Positions 45,783-54,168 of a stretch of 64,000 bases of DNA are shown here, piece by piece. Every line of letters starts with the position of its first letter. The first letter of the stretch is position 1. The DNA comes from Porticoccaceae bacterium. GTDB taxonomy: Bacteria > Pseudomonadota > Gammaproteobacteria > Pseudomonadales > Porticoccaceae. The position numbers and the translations under genes were made by a program. Location of the stretch: NCBI GenBank assembly GCA_029252555.1, contig JAQXBF010000004.1, forward strand, positions 29,246-93,245. The letters are read 5' to 3'. The notes beneath the pieces are model-generated. The model was not told where the DNA came from. It ran no database searches and worked only from the letters and a program-made list of their open reading frames with translations.

Positions 45783-45805
45783 CCACCGAGAGGTGGCCTT
45801 TTTTT
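45783..45805 (+). terminator. Rho-independent terminator
   Basis: CCACC (45783-45787), GAGA loop, GGTGG (45792-45796), then CC and seven T. It suits the small membrane protein gene upstream. Confidence 0.75.
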
Positions 45806-45851
45806 ATCTGGGATTTTCTACGGATGTCTTGCCAGACCACTTCTACAGAAT

Positions 45852-46343
45852 TTAGGCCTCTGGGCCTTGCCCGCCCGCGCGATGCACCATGCCATGCTCA
45901 AGTTCCTCTTCAGTGGCTTCGCGAATGTTTTCAATGGAGACATCAAAATTAAGGTTTTTGCCCGCCAATGGGTGATTGCCATCAACAGTCACTGTTTCTT
46001 CGGTCACCGCTATTACCGTGACAGGCACTGTGCCACCCTGATCAGTTTGAGCTTCAAACTGCATACCCACCTCAATTTCGTCAATACCTTGGAATGAGGT
46101 GCGAGGAACATCTTGAATCAGTTCCTGCTGAACCTCGCCATAGCCCTCAGCGGCGCTCACAGCGACAGTCATGGAATCGCCCAAAACCTTGCCTGTAAGA
46201 GCATTTTCCAGCCCGGGAATAATATTGCCAGCACCATGAAGATAAGCTAATGGCTCTTCGCCAGCTGAGCTATCAAGCTGCTGCCCATCATCGTCAGTGA
46301 GGGTGTAATGAAAGCTTACTGCGCTGTTTTCTTTGATAGACAT
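45852..46343 (-). CDS. SlyD-type FKBP peptidyl-prolyl isomerase
   Basis: A prolyl isomerase of FKBP type with the insert-in-flap chaperone domain of SlyD: LDSSAGEEPLAYLHGAGNIIPGLENAL, then the inserted domain with GNHPLAGKNLNFDVSI. It lacks the metal-binding His/Cys-rich tail of E. coli SlyD. Start ATG 46343 (163 residues) was chosen over the frame beginning at 46376 because family members begin at this point. Confidence 0.88.
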   Translation of the reverse strand: MSIKENSAVSFHYTLTDDDGQQLDSSAGEEPLAYLHGAGNIIPGLENALTGKVLGDSMTVAVSAAEGYGEVQQELIQDVPRTSFQGIDEIEVGMQFEAQTDQGGTVPVTVIAVTEETVTVDGNHPLAGKNLNFDVSIENIREATEEELEHGMVHRAGGQGPEA

Positions 46344-46437
46344 ACTTGTTTTTCTGTTAGGTGATAAAGCCGCCATTATGCTTTAACAGCCAACAAATAT
46401 CGAATAGACAAACAAAAGATGCACAGGCCTAATGCTT

Positions 46438-46455
46438 CTGTCATATTTATGTAGT
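46438..46455 (+). promoter_or_regulatory. Pho box before phoB
   Basis: CTGTCAT (46438-46444), ATTT, ATGTAGT (46449-46455): one perfect and one weaker heptamer with the 11-base period of PhoB sites, 52 bases before the phoB start. Confidence 0.6.
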
Positions 46456-46506
46456 ATCGCAGTCCTTTAATAGAGTCGAATATAGATGAAAGATGAGACC
46501 CATATT

Positions 46507-47208
46507 ATGCCCAAGCATACGATCTTACTGGTCGATGACGAAGCGGCGATCAGAGATATGCTCAGCATCGCGCTAGAGGCTGCGGGCTACAATGTGCTGC
46601 AGGCGGAGAATACTCAGCAGGCCCATGCCATTATTATTGATCTTCATCCAGATCTGGTGCTGCTGGACTGGATGATGCCTGGCACCACAGGCTTGGAACT
46701 GCTGCGTCGCCTTAAGCGCGATGAACTTACAGAAAAGGTGCCGGTGATTATGCTGACCGCAAAAGCGGAGGAGGACAGCAAGATATCTGGGCTGGATTCA
46801 GGCGCCGATGACTATATCGCCAAGCCTTTTTCTCCCCGCGAGCTTATCTCCAGAGTTAAGGCGGTGCTGCGCCGTATTGGCCGGGAAGAGCTCAAAGATC
46901 CTATTCATGTGGGGGATATGGTTTTTGATCCCATCGGACATCGCGTCAATATTGGCGGCCAACCTGTTAATTTAGGGCCTACAGAATACCGGTTGCTGCA
47001 ATTCTTTCTGACCCATCAGGAGCGAGTTTACTCCAGAGACCAAATTCTGGACTATGTCTGGGGTGGCAATGTCTATCTGGATGAGCGCACGGTGGATGTA
47101 CATATTCGCCGGCTGCGCAAAGCAATTTCGGTTGCAGGCCATGACAACTATGTGCAGACTGTTCGCGGAGCCGGGTATCGTTTCTCGACTCAGGTACAAA
47201 CTGCATAA
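46507..47208 (+). CDS. phoB: Phosphate regulon response regulator PhoB
   Basis: An OmpR/PhoB-family regulator: receiver domain with VDDEA and D54 (LLDWMMPG), then a winged-helix domain (about 130-225) with DERTVDVHIRRLRKAI and the VRGAGYRF ending. The start at ATG 46507 gives 233 residues and places the phosphorylated Asp at 54 as in E. coli PhoB; an ATG at 46486 is in frame but adds 7 residues. A Pho box lies before it, implying autoregulation. It is followed by phoR. Confidence 0.93.
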   Translation: MPKHTILLVDDEAAIRDMLSIALEAAGYNVLQAENTQQAHAIIIDLHPDLVLLDWMMPGTTGLELLRRLKRDELTEKVPVIMLTAKAEEDSKISGLDSGADDYIAKPFSPRELISRVKAVLRRIGREELKDPIHVGDMVFDPIGHRVNIGGQPVNLGPTEYRLLQFFLTHQERVYSRDQILDYVWGGNVYLDERTVDVHIRRLRKAISVAGHDNYVQTVRGAGYRFSTQVQTA

Positions 47209-47249
47209 TAGAGTGCAGTTGATCATGCACTTTAGAGGGGTCAGATTCA

Positions 47250-48599
47250 TTGCGACCAGGAATGTCTACAGAGATATGGCGTATAGTTCTGGTCGGGCTA
47301 TTTACTCTGTTCTTTGGTTGGAGTCTGGGTTACACCCTTGAAGTTATTCTTATAGGTGCAGGTTGCTATCTGCTCTGGACCTTCAATATTATCGCCAAGT
47401 TATTTGCCTGGATAGACAAAGGTATGCGCGGTATTCCTCCGGATGCCAGTGGCGTCTGGGGTGAAATCAGTGACACTCTCAATCGTCAGCGTCGCCGCCA
47501 TCGACGTGCCCAGGAAAAAATGCGTCTTACTATCAATCGAGTCACTCGGGTTACCGAGGCGCTGGAGGAAGGAGTTCTTGTACTGCGCACCGATCTTACA
47601 TTGGACTGGTGGAACAGTTCGGCCAAACGGCTGTTGGGCTTAAGATCTTCGGACAGAGGCAGCACTATTGTTAATTTAATCCGCGACCCTGCGTTTGTGA
47701 GCTATATCCATCAGTCTGAATTTATAGGCTCCATTCAGATGCCGTCCTCCAGCCAGGAGGGTAAGCTACTTGAACTTACCGCGTCCCATTTTGGAGATAA
47801 CGAGATTGTGCTGGTGATTGCGGACATAACCCGGATGAACAATCTTGAGACTGTGCGCAAAGAGTTTGTGGGCAATATATCCCATGAGTTGCGCACGCCA
47901 TTGACGGTCATACGCGGCTATATCGAGACCCTACAAGATCTGCCCAACAATACAGCTGTGGCCGATAGAGCCTTTGAGCAGGTGGCTACCCAAGTCAATC
48001 GGATGCAGTCGCTGGCTGATGACTTAATTTTGCTGTCCCGTTTTGAAGGGGCTGAGCCTCAGGGCAATACAGGACTGGATGGGCAACAGGATTATCAACC
48101 CACCAACCTTTTTAACCTATTATCAGAGATTATTCTTGAAGCTCAGCAGCTCAGTGGGGGTAGGCACGACCTGCAACTTTGCTGCTCCGAGACTGCCAAC
48201 CTCAGTGTCGAGTCAAGCGCTTTGCGCAGCGCTCTGGGTAATCTGGTATTTAATGCGGTACGCCATAACCCCCAAGGTGCGGCTATTGATATTCGTGTCA
48301 CCCAGTCCAATGATGTGGTCTCCATCGGTATTGCCGATGATGGTGTGGGCATAGATCCTCTGGAAATATCCAGGCTGACGGAGCGTTTTTATCGCGGGGA
48401 TAACAGCCGCAACTCCGATACTGGCGGCAGCGGTTTGGGCTTGGCGATTGTCAAACATGCGATGACCAGCTGCGGAGGTCAGTTACAGATAAACAGCCGT
48501 CTGGGGCGGGGCGCCGAGTTTATCTGCAGTTTCCCCAATGGGCCCACTAGAATAGCTATAACCCCCTTAAGCCGCAGTGCAGCGAAACCGATAGTGTAG
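47250..48599 (+). CDS. phoR: Phosphate regulon sensor kinase PhoR
   Basis: An inner-membrane histidine kinase: two short N-terminal membrane segments (about 11-50), a PAS domain (about 95-195), H212 in ISHELRTPL and an ATPase domain ending in GSGLGLAIVKH. The best start is TTG 47250, with GAGGGG 9 bases upstream; ATG 47262 lacks a well-placed site. Its last 33 bases overlap the convergent hypothetical gene. Confidence 0.92.
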   Translation: MRPGMSTEIWRIVLVGLFTLFFGWSLGYTLEVILIGAGCYLLWTFNIIAKLFAWIDKGMRGIPPDASGVWGEISDTLNRQRRRHRRAQEKMRLTINRVTRVTEALEEGVLVLRTDLTLDWWNSSAKRLLGLRSSDRGSTIVNLIRDPAFVSYIHQSEFIGSIQMPSSSQEGKLLELTASHFGDNEIVLVIADITRMNNLETVRKEFVGNISHELRTPLTVIRGYIETLQDLPNNTAVADRAFEQVATQVNRMQSLADDLILLSRFEGAEPQGNTGLDGQQDYQPTNLFNLLSEIILEAQQLSGGRHDLQLCCSETANLSVESSALRSALGNLVFNAVRHNPQGAAIDIRVTQSNDVVSIGIADDGVGIDPLEISRLTERFYRGDNSRNSDTGGSGLGLAIVKHAMTSCGGQLQINSRLGRGAEFICSFPNGPTRIAITPLSRSAAKPIV

Positions 48600-49070
48600 G
48601 AAAAAATCACCCTGTTGCTGGCTATTGGCCTCTGTCCACTGGCGCTCTATATCCCAGCCTCTGGCGCAATAATGGGCCATCTCGAGATGCAGCTTTTGAA
48701 TAGCTATAGTGACTGACTCTTCGAATTTAGCGTCTGGACGCAGAGAGTAGGGCTGGCGTGCCACAAAGCTTTTATCAGCATAGTGACTCAGGGTTCCTGC
48801 CGCAGCCACAGGACGTTCAATGATGCCGGAGTTGGTGAGCGATCCGTCGCCATAGAGTTGTGTTGCTGCGGCCGAGCTATTAGTTCTGGAGGACTCTTGG
48901 CTTTGATTGCCGGAGCTTTGTTGTTCCTCACATTCAATAATTTTATCGAGAAAATCTGGCCCATCTGCATCATCAGTATCAAAGTCACAGTTGCTGTTGG
49001 CAGCCCCTGATAGCAGCATTGCGGTCGTTACTGCAGCGGCAGACCATAGCCTTACATCTGTCAAATTCAT
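48567..49070 (-). CDS. Hypothetical secreted protein
   Basis: A 167-residue product beginning with a signal peptide (MNLTDVRLWSAAAVTTAM, cleavage near AANS) and a mature acidic, Ser-rich segment (about 30-70), then a folded C-terminal half with HLEMAHYCARGWDIERQW. The start at ATG 49070 has AGGTGA 6 bases upstream. It lies between the phoR and porin genes, possibly in the Pho regulon, but no function is recognised. Confidence 0.6.
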   Translation of the reverse strand: MNLTDVRLWSAAAVTTAMLLSGAANSNCDFDTDDADGPDFLDKIIECEEQQSSGNQSQESSRTNSSAAATQLYGDGSLTNSGIIERPVAAAGTLSHYADKSFVARQPYSLRPDAKFEESVTIAIQKLHLEMAHYCARGWDIERQWTEANSQQQGDFFLHYRFRCTAA

Positions 49071-49090
49071 GATTATCACCTTAGGTTAAA

Positions 49091-49113
49091 AAGGGCGCCA
49101 AAGCGCCCTTTTT
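49091..49113 (-). terminator. Terminator after the porin gene
   Basis: AAGGGCGC (49091-49098) and GCGCCCTT (49103-49110) form a perfect 8-bp stem with a 4-base loop and flanking A and T runs, so it works in either direction. On the minus strand it follows the porin and precedes the hypothetical gene. Confidence 0.85.
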
Positions 49114-49157
49114 AATAGAACCACACTAAATCTTAACCTAAATCCATAGGCCAGTGC

Positions 49158-50129
49158 TTAGAACTTGTGTTCCATGCCAACTCCAAATGAGCTGGCTTCA
49201 TCATCGTCTGAATCCAACTCAGAATCTGTATTATCTGTGTAGAAAATATAGGCTTTAGTATTTTTGCTCAGCTTGTAATCAGCGCCCAGAGACAGTGTCT
49301 CCTCTTCATCGCCATCTACATCATCTTCGATAAAGCCATACTGCGCTTTCAATGTGGTCTTATCTATTTTGTAAGCGGCGCTCACAAAAAATCCAGATTC
49401 ATCCTTGATGCCCTGGCTATCTTCATTTTGCTGATACATGGCACCCAGCTTCAGAGCATCCATTTTGTACTGCATTACCATGCGCACCAGATCCTGGTTA
49501 TCCACATCCTGATCACCAGCCACTGCAAGATACAGATTGTCCGCGCTGTAGCTCAATGAATAAGATATGCCATCGGTCAGGCCGGTGTCATCGACACCAT
49601 CGCCATCAACATCTGCGCCTTCACCGGGGATCATTGCAACAGTGCCAGAGAAGCCGCTTAAAGTGGGGCTGGTGTAAGCAATAATATTAGAAACGCGGTT
49701 TTCACCCTCAAAGGTATTCTTGATATCGCCCTCGAGATCATTAAATAAATCGATCTTTTTCTGTGCCAGCTTGGTGGGTGAATCATGTTTGCCGGCCCAG
49801 ACTGTACCAAAGCTGCCTCTGATCCCGCCCATAATATTGCGTTGTGTAAAGGTCTGTCCTTTGCAGTCACCATCGTCGACGCACATTTCAAATTCTGCTT
49901 TATAGACGGCGTACAGACCGTCGGTGATTTTGGTTTTACCCTTAACACCCAGGCGCGATGCGTTACTATTAAGCTTCCATTTATCAGCTGAGTTCTGATC
50001 TGTATTGACCACCGAGACATTTATCTTTCCATAAATAGTGCCGTCAATCGGGCCATCGGCGAAGCTATTGGACGCTAGCCCCAAAGTGGCAGCTACTGCA
50101 GCCGAAAGTACTAGTTTGTTCATTTTCAA
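49158..50129 (-). CDS. Outer-membrane porin, Pho-regulated
   Basis: A 323-residue general porin type: signal peptide (cut after NSFA), beta-strand-rich body with alternating hydrophobic residues, GxxGVGMEHKF ending in the C-terminal Phe recognised by BAM. Its acidic loops (many Asp, e.g. GEGADVDGDGVDD) may favour cations, although Pho-regulated porins usually favour anions. A tandem Pho-box array lies 52-102 bases before the ATG and a GGGGA ribosome site before the start, so PhoB control is likely. Confidence 0.85.
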   Translation of the reverse strand: MKMNKLVLSAAVAATLGLASNSFADGPIDGTIYGKINVSVVNTDQNSADKWKLNSNASRLGVKGKTKITDGLYAVYKAEFEMCVDDGDCKGQTFTQRNIMGGIRGSFGTVWAGKHDSPTKLAQKKIDLFNDLEGDIKNTFEGENRVSNIIAYTSPTLSGFSGTVAMIPGEGADVDGDGVDDTGLTDGISYSLSYSADNLYLAVAGDQDVDNQDLVRMVMQYKMDALKLGAMYQQNEDSQGIKDESGFFVSAAYKIDKTTLKAQYGFIEDDVDGDEEETLSLGADYKLSKNTKAYIFYTDNTDSELDSDDDEASSFGVGMEHKF

Positions 50130-50180
50130 TCCCCAAAAGTTTAATTTATTAGGCTGTGGCCCAGTTCAGGTTGCAGAAAT

Positions 50181-50231
50181 ATGACCGCGATATGATAAAT
50201 ATATGAAAGAAATATGACATTAATATGACAG
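50181..50231 (-). promoter_or_regulatory. Five-repeat Pho box array of the porin
   Basis: On the plus strand ATGACCG, ATGATAA, ATGAAAG, ATGACAT and ATGACAG begin at 50181, 50192, 50203, 50214 and 50225, exactly 11 bases apart. Read on the minus strand these are CTGTCAT-like PhoB heptamers with the CTGTCAT copy farthest from the gene. Confidence 0.82.
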
Positions 50232-50266
50232 CGCTAAATCCACTGAAATTTATTTCCAAGGCCCAA

Positions 50267-50295
50267 TTGTAATATTTCTGTCATATAACTTTAAT
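50267..50295 (+). promoter_or_regulatory. Pho box of pstS
   Basis: Three heptamers, TTGTAAT (50267), CTGTCAT (50278) and CTTTAAT (50289), are spaced by 11 bases and end 67 bases before the pstS ATG, matching PhoB binding-site geometry. Confidence 0.8.
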
Positions 50296-50362
50296 ACAGT
50301 GCTCCTGTACTAAATCTGAATCAATTAATATCACATCAATGCGCCAGCTCTTGGAGGTTCTT

Positions 50363-51418
50363 ATGACCCAGCTTAAATTTATTCCAGCCATTGTATTTGC
50401 TATGGCTTCGATCAGTGCAACTTCTTCTATGGCTCGCGAGTCGATAGAAGTCGTAGGATCCTCCACGGTGTATCCTTTTTCAACGGTTGTTGCTGAGCGC
50501 TATGGCCGCGCCAGTGGAAAACTGACGCCCAAAATCGAATCAACCGGTTCCGGTGGTGGCATGAAGCTATTCTGCTCCGGTGTGGGTACTAACTACCCAG
50601 ATATTACTAACTCCTCAAGACGTATGAAGAGCAGTGAGTTTAAGAAATGTCAGTCAAATGGTGTCAAGGACGTGATTGAAGTTCAGGTGGGTTATGACGG
50701 CATTGTTATTGCCAACTCTGTTGAATCAGCTCCTGTCGAACTGAGCCGTAAAGATATCTTTTTGGCTCTGGCCGCTCAGGTTCCAGGGGTAGCGGAGGGT
50801 GAGCTTATCGATAACCCTTACACGACTTGGCAGCAGGTCAACTCAGCATTGCCAGATACAGCAATCGAAGTACTGGGGCCTCCCCCGACCTCAGGTACTC
50901 GCGATGCCTTTGCTGAGTTGGCGTTGGAAGGTGGCTGCAAGAAGTTTGCCTGGATCAAGGCGATGAAAAAAGCCGATAAGAGTGCCTACAAGGCCTTGTG
51001 CCATACTATCCGCGAAGATGGCGCCTATATTGAAGCCGGTGAAAACGACAACCTGATTGTCCAGAAGCTACAGGCCAATCCGGCAGCACTGGGGATCTTT
51101 GGCTTCAGCTTCCTGGATCAGAATGCCGATAAGGTACAGGGCGCAAATATTGAATCGGTTGAGCCAACCTTTGATTCAATTGCCGACAAGTCATACCCTA
51201 TTTCACGCCCGCTCTACTTCTATGTCAAGAAAGCCCATGTAGGTGTTGTGCCAGGTATTGAAGGTTACCTCAAAGAGTTCACCAGTGAGCGCGCTTGGGG
51301 CGAAGATGGCTACCTAGCCGAAAAAGGCATGATTCCCCTGCCTCTTAAAGAGCGCAGAGCTATGGCCAAAAATACTCGCTCTCTGACATCAATGACAGTT
51401 AACGAAGCATTGAAATAA
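50363..51418 (+). CDS. pstS: Phosphate ABC transporter substrate-binding protein PstS
   Basis: A periplasmic phosphate receptor. The signal peptide ends near SMA, before RESIEV; VVGSSTVYPF and STGSGGGMKLFC are the ligand-binding signatures, with GTRDAF downstream. The start at ATG 50363 is set by GGAGG at 50353-50357; an upstream frame start at 50339 is not preferred. 351 residues. First gene of the pstSCAB-phoU set, with a Pho box before it. Confidence 0.93.
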   Translation: MTQLKFIPAIVFAMASISATSSMARESIEVVGSSTVYPFSTVVAERYGRASGKLTPKIESTGSGGGMKLFCSGVGTNYPDITNSSRRMKSSEFKKCQSNGVKDVIEVQVGYDGIVIANSVESAPVELSRKDIFLALAAQVPGVAEGELIDNPYTTWQQVNSALPDTAIEVLGPPPTSGTRDAFAELALEGGCKKFAWIKAMKKADKSAYKALCHTIREDGAYIEAGENDNLIVQKLQANPAALGIFGFSFLDQNADKVQGANIESVEPTFDSIADKSYPISRPLYFYVKKAHVGVVPGIEGYLKEFTSERAWGEDGYLAEKGMIPLPLKERRAMAKNTRSLTSMTVNEALK

Positions 51419-51441
51419 TGCAGCTATTTTGTCAAAGTAGC

Positions 51442-51462
51442 GCCCGGCTCAATGAGCCGGGC
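51442..51462 (+). terminator. Intercistronic hairpin between pstS and pstC
   Basis: A perfect 9-bp GC-rich stem (GCCCGGCTC 51442-51450 with GAGCCGGGC 51454-51462) with a 3-base loop and a short T-rich tail. It probably causes partial termination or protects the pstS message, giving more PstS than permease. Confidence 0.7.
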
Positions 51463-51493
51463 CTTTCTGTTTCTGAAGGACATCGCCAGCCAT

Positions 51494-52882
51494 ATGCAAG
51501 CTACTAATATACTTATTTTGCTATTTGGCTTTGCTGCATTGGCCTTTTACCTGGGTCGTGGGCGCTCCCTCGCCATTGCTGCCCCTCTGGGTGGTATTCG
51601 CAAGCTCCATTCTCTGCCCTCTTACTATGGCATGCACACCGCCTTCTGGTGCGCGCTGCCGTCTGTGATTCTGTTAGCCCTATGGATGATATTTGATTAC
51701 ATGGTGATTAATAGCATGGTCATAGGCGCAGTCGCCGCTGAGTTAGCGCCCTCAGACACCGCCAGTTACAATTTACTATTAAATAAAATTGGCAATCTTA
51801 CCGATGGTGCACTGCCGCGCAGCGGACAGAGTGGTTCGCTCATTGCTGCCGCTGACCATATGGTTTCTCTGCAGCAGATATCGCGCTGGTCTCTGACTAC
51901 GCTGACACTGGTGCTCTCTGCAACCGGTCTATTTCTGGGATTGAGCAAGGTAGCTTCTGACTTTAGAGCTCGCCCAGTGGTTGAAAAAGTCATGCAGAAT
52001 CTGCTGCTGGCCTGTGCTTGCCTAGCCATTTTTACTACCCTGGGCATTGTGCTCTCGGTACTCTTTGAGTCCATCCAGTTTTTCCGCTCTGTACCTGTAA
52101 CCGATTTTGTCTTTGGACTGGACTGGAGCCCACAGACCGCTATTCGTGAAGACCAGGTGGGTTCCTCAGGTAGCTTTGGAGCTGTGCCATTATTTGTAGG
52201 CACCTTGCTGGTCTCTGCAGTGGCCATGTTGGTGGCAGTGCCAGTGGGCCTAATGTCAGCCATCTATTTGGCAGAATATGCCAGCACGCGCATTCGCACA
52301 GTCGCCAAGCCAGCCCTCGAAGTACTGGCCGGTATTCCCACGGTGGTGTATGGCTTTTTTGCGGCTTTAACAGTAGCGCCCTATCTTCGTGATCTGGGCA
52401 GTAGCTTTGGATTGACGGTGTCTTCCGAGAGTGCGCTGGCGGCTGGTGGGGTAATGGGTATTATGATTATTCCTTTCATCTCATCATTGGCTGATGATGT
52501 GATTACCGCTGTGCCTCAATCCATGCGTGATGGTTCACTGGCTATGGGCGCCACCCATTCAGAAACCGTACGCAGAGTGGTGATTCCCGCGGCACTGCCG
52601 GGTATTGTTGGCGGCATTATGCTGGCAGTATCTAGGGCGATTGGCGAGACCATGATCGTTGTTATGGCGGCTGGTATGGCGGCCAGACTGACCGCCAATC
52701 CCTTGGATTCAGTGACCACGGTGACAGTGCAGATCGTTACCCTGCTGACCGGTGATCAGGAGTTTGATAGCCCCAAAACTCTGGCTGCCTTTGCTCTGGG
52801 CCTGATGCTATTTATTGTCACCCTGTTGCTGAATATCTTTGCTCTGCACATTGTGAAGAAATATCGAGAACAGTATGAATAA
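51494..52882 (+). CDS. pstC: Phosphate ABC transporter permease PstC
   Basis: Inner-membrane permease with several N-terminal helices, a large extra loop, and the permease core from about residue 240, including the EAA-like segment SMRDGSLAMGATHSETVRRVV. The start is uncertain. ATG 51452 lies in the loop of the hairpin, so ATG 51494 (462 residues) is favoured, although its GAAGGA is 13 bases away. Longer than E. coli PstC (319), as in many marine gammaproteobacteria. It overlaps pstA by 8 bases. Confidence 0.9.
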   Translation: MQATNILILLFGFAALAFYLGRGRSLAIAAPLGGIRKLHSLPSYYGMHTAFWCALPSVILLALWMIFDYMVINSMVIGAVAAELAPSDTASYNLLLNKIGNLTDGALPRSGQSGSLIAAADHMVSLQQISRWSLTTLTLVLSATGLFLGLSKVASDFRARPVVEKVMQNLLLACACLAIFTTLGIVLSVLFESIQFFRSVPVTDFVFGLDWSPQTAIREDQVGSSGSFGAVPLFVGTLLVSAVAMLVAVPVGLMSAIYLAEYASTRIRTVAKPALEVLAGIPTVVYGFFAALTVAPYLRDLGSSFGLTVSSESALAAGGVMGIMIIPFISSLADDVITAVPQSMRDGSLAMGATHSETVRRVVIPAALPGIVGGIMLAVSRAIGETMIVVMAAGMAARLTANPLDSVTTVTVQIVTLLTGDQEFDSPKTLAAFALGLMLFIVTLLLNIFALHIVKKYREQYE

Positions 52883-54155
52883 GTCAGTGGATAATTTATC
52901 CAAAATAAAGTGCTCCCTGACCCGCCGTAATCGCGCTGAAGCCAGGTTTCAATGGTATGGCCGTGTAGCCATATTTATAGGTTTGGCGGCGGTTGCCGTT
53001 CTATTTGTCGATATCGTCGGTAAAGGCCACGGAGCATTTCAAGCGACTTATATTAAGCTTAGCGTCAACTATGATCAGGATCTGCTGGGTATTGAGAATC
53101 TATCCGATCCAGAGCAACTGGTGATGGGTAACTGGGACGCACTGCCCAAAGTAGCACTGCGTACGAAGTTCACCGAGGTTTCGGGGCGCCGGGACAAGCT
53201 CAGACTCAACGGCCTGCTCAGCAATGGGGCTGGGTTTGATTTAAAAGACCGTCTGCTAGCCAACCCGCAGTTGCTCAATACAACCGAGTCCATCTGGCTA
53301 TTGGCTGATGATGATATAGATACTTATTACAAGTCCTGGTTAGATGGCCAAGCCTATGCAGCGCGCCTGTCTGATAAACAGGTGGTTTGGATAGATCAGT
53401 TGCATGAGCAGGAGCTGATACGCCTGCAGCTAAACAGTAATCTGTTTACCCGCGGTGATTCTCGCGAGCCTGAGCAGGCCGGTATTCGCGGCGCGGTGAT
53501 GGGTTCCTTGCTGACTCTGGTACTGACGCTGATGCTGTCTTTCCCTATTGGTGTTTCCGCGGCTATTTATCTGGAAGAGTTTGCGCCTAAAAATAAATGG
53601 ACCGACTTTATTGAGGTCAATATTAATAATCTGGCCGCGGTGCCTTCGATTATTTTTGGTCTGCTGGGTCTGGCAATCTTTATCAACTTCTTTCATGTGC
53701 CCAGATCTGTGCCCGTTGTCGGCGCTCTGGTGCTTACGCTGATGACTCTGCCAACCATTATCATTACCAGCCGTGCGGCCATTAAGTCGGTTCCACCCTC
53801 AATCCGCGAGGCAGCACTGGGCATGGGCGCCTCCAAGTATCAGATGGTGTTGCACCATGTATTGCCTCTGGCCCTGCCCGGCATGTTAACTGGTGCAATT
53901 ATTGGTATGGCTCAGGCATTGGGCGAAACAGCTCCATTGCTGATGATTGGTATGGTTGCGTTTATTGTTGATATTCCAGGTAGCTTTACAGATCCTGCCA
54001 CCGTGCTACCAGTACAAATTTTCCTCTGGGCTGACAGCCCGGAGAGAGCCTTTATTGAAAAGACCTCCGCGGCCATTATGGTGTTGCTGACCTTTTTAAT
54101 TATTATGAATACATCGGCCGTTTGGCTGCGAAAGCGCCTCGAACGCCGTTGGTAA
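52875..54155 (+). CDS. pstA: Phosphate ABC transporter permease PstA
   Basis: The second Pst permease. A basic N-terminus, one helix (about 30-50), a long periplasmic insertion (about 60-205), and the permease core (about 215-420) with SIREAALGMGASKYQM and a final LRKRLE make up 426 residues. E. coli PstA is about 296, so the insertion is a lineage feature shared with the long PstC. It overlaps pstC (52875-52882) and precedes pstB by 13 bases. Confidence 0.92.
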   Translation: MNKSVDNLSKIKCSLTRRNRAEARFQWYGRVAIFIGLAAVAVLFVDIVGKGHGAFQATYIKLSVNYDQDLLGIENLSDPEQLVMGNWDALPKVALRTKFTEVSGRRDKLRLNGLLSNGAGFDLKDRLLANPQLLNTTESIWLLADDDIDTYYKSWLDGQAYAARLSDKQVVWIDQLHEQELIRLQLNSNLFTRGDSREPEQAGIRGAVMGSLLTLVLTLMLSFPIGVSAAIYLEEFAPKNKWTDFIEVNINNLAAVPSIIFGLLGLAIFINFFHVPRSVPVVGALVLTLMTLPTIIITSRAAIKSVPPSIREAALGMGASKYQMVLHHVLPLALPGMLTGAIIGMAQALGETAPLLMIGMVAFIVDIPGSFTDPATVLPVQIFLWADSPERAFIEKTSAAIMVLLTFLIIMNTSAVWLRKRLERRW

Positions 54156-54168
54156 ACAGGAATAAATT

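Noticed and set aside
45732..46097. 121-codon plus-strand frame after the small membrane protein
   Set aside because: It runs through the terminator and lies antisense to the SlyD-type gene; no motif.
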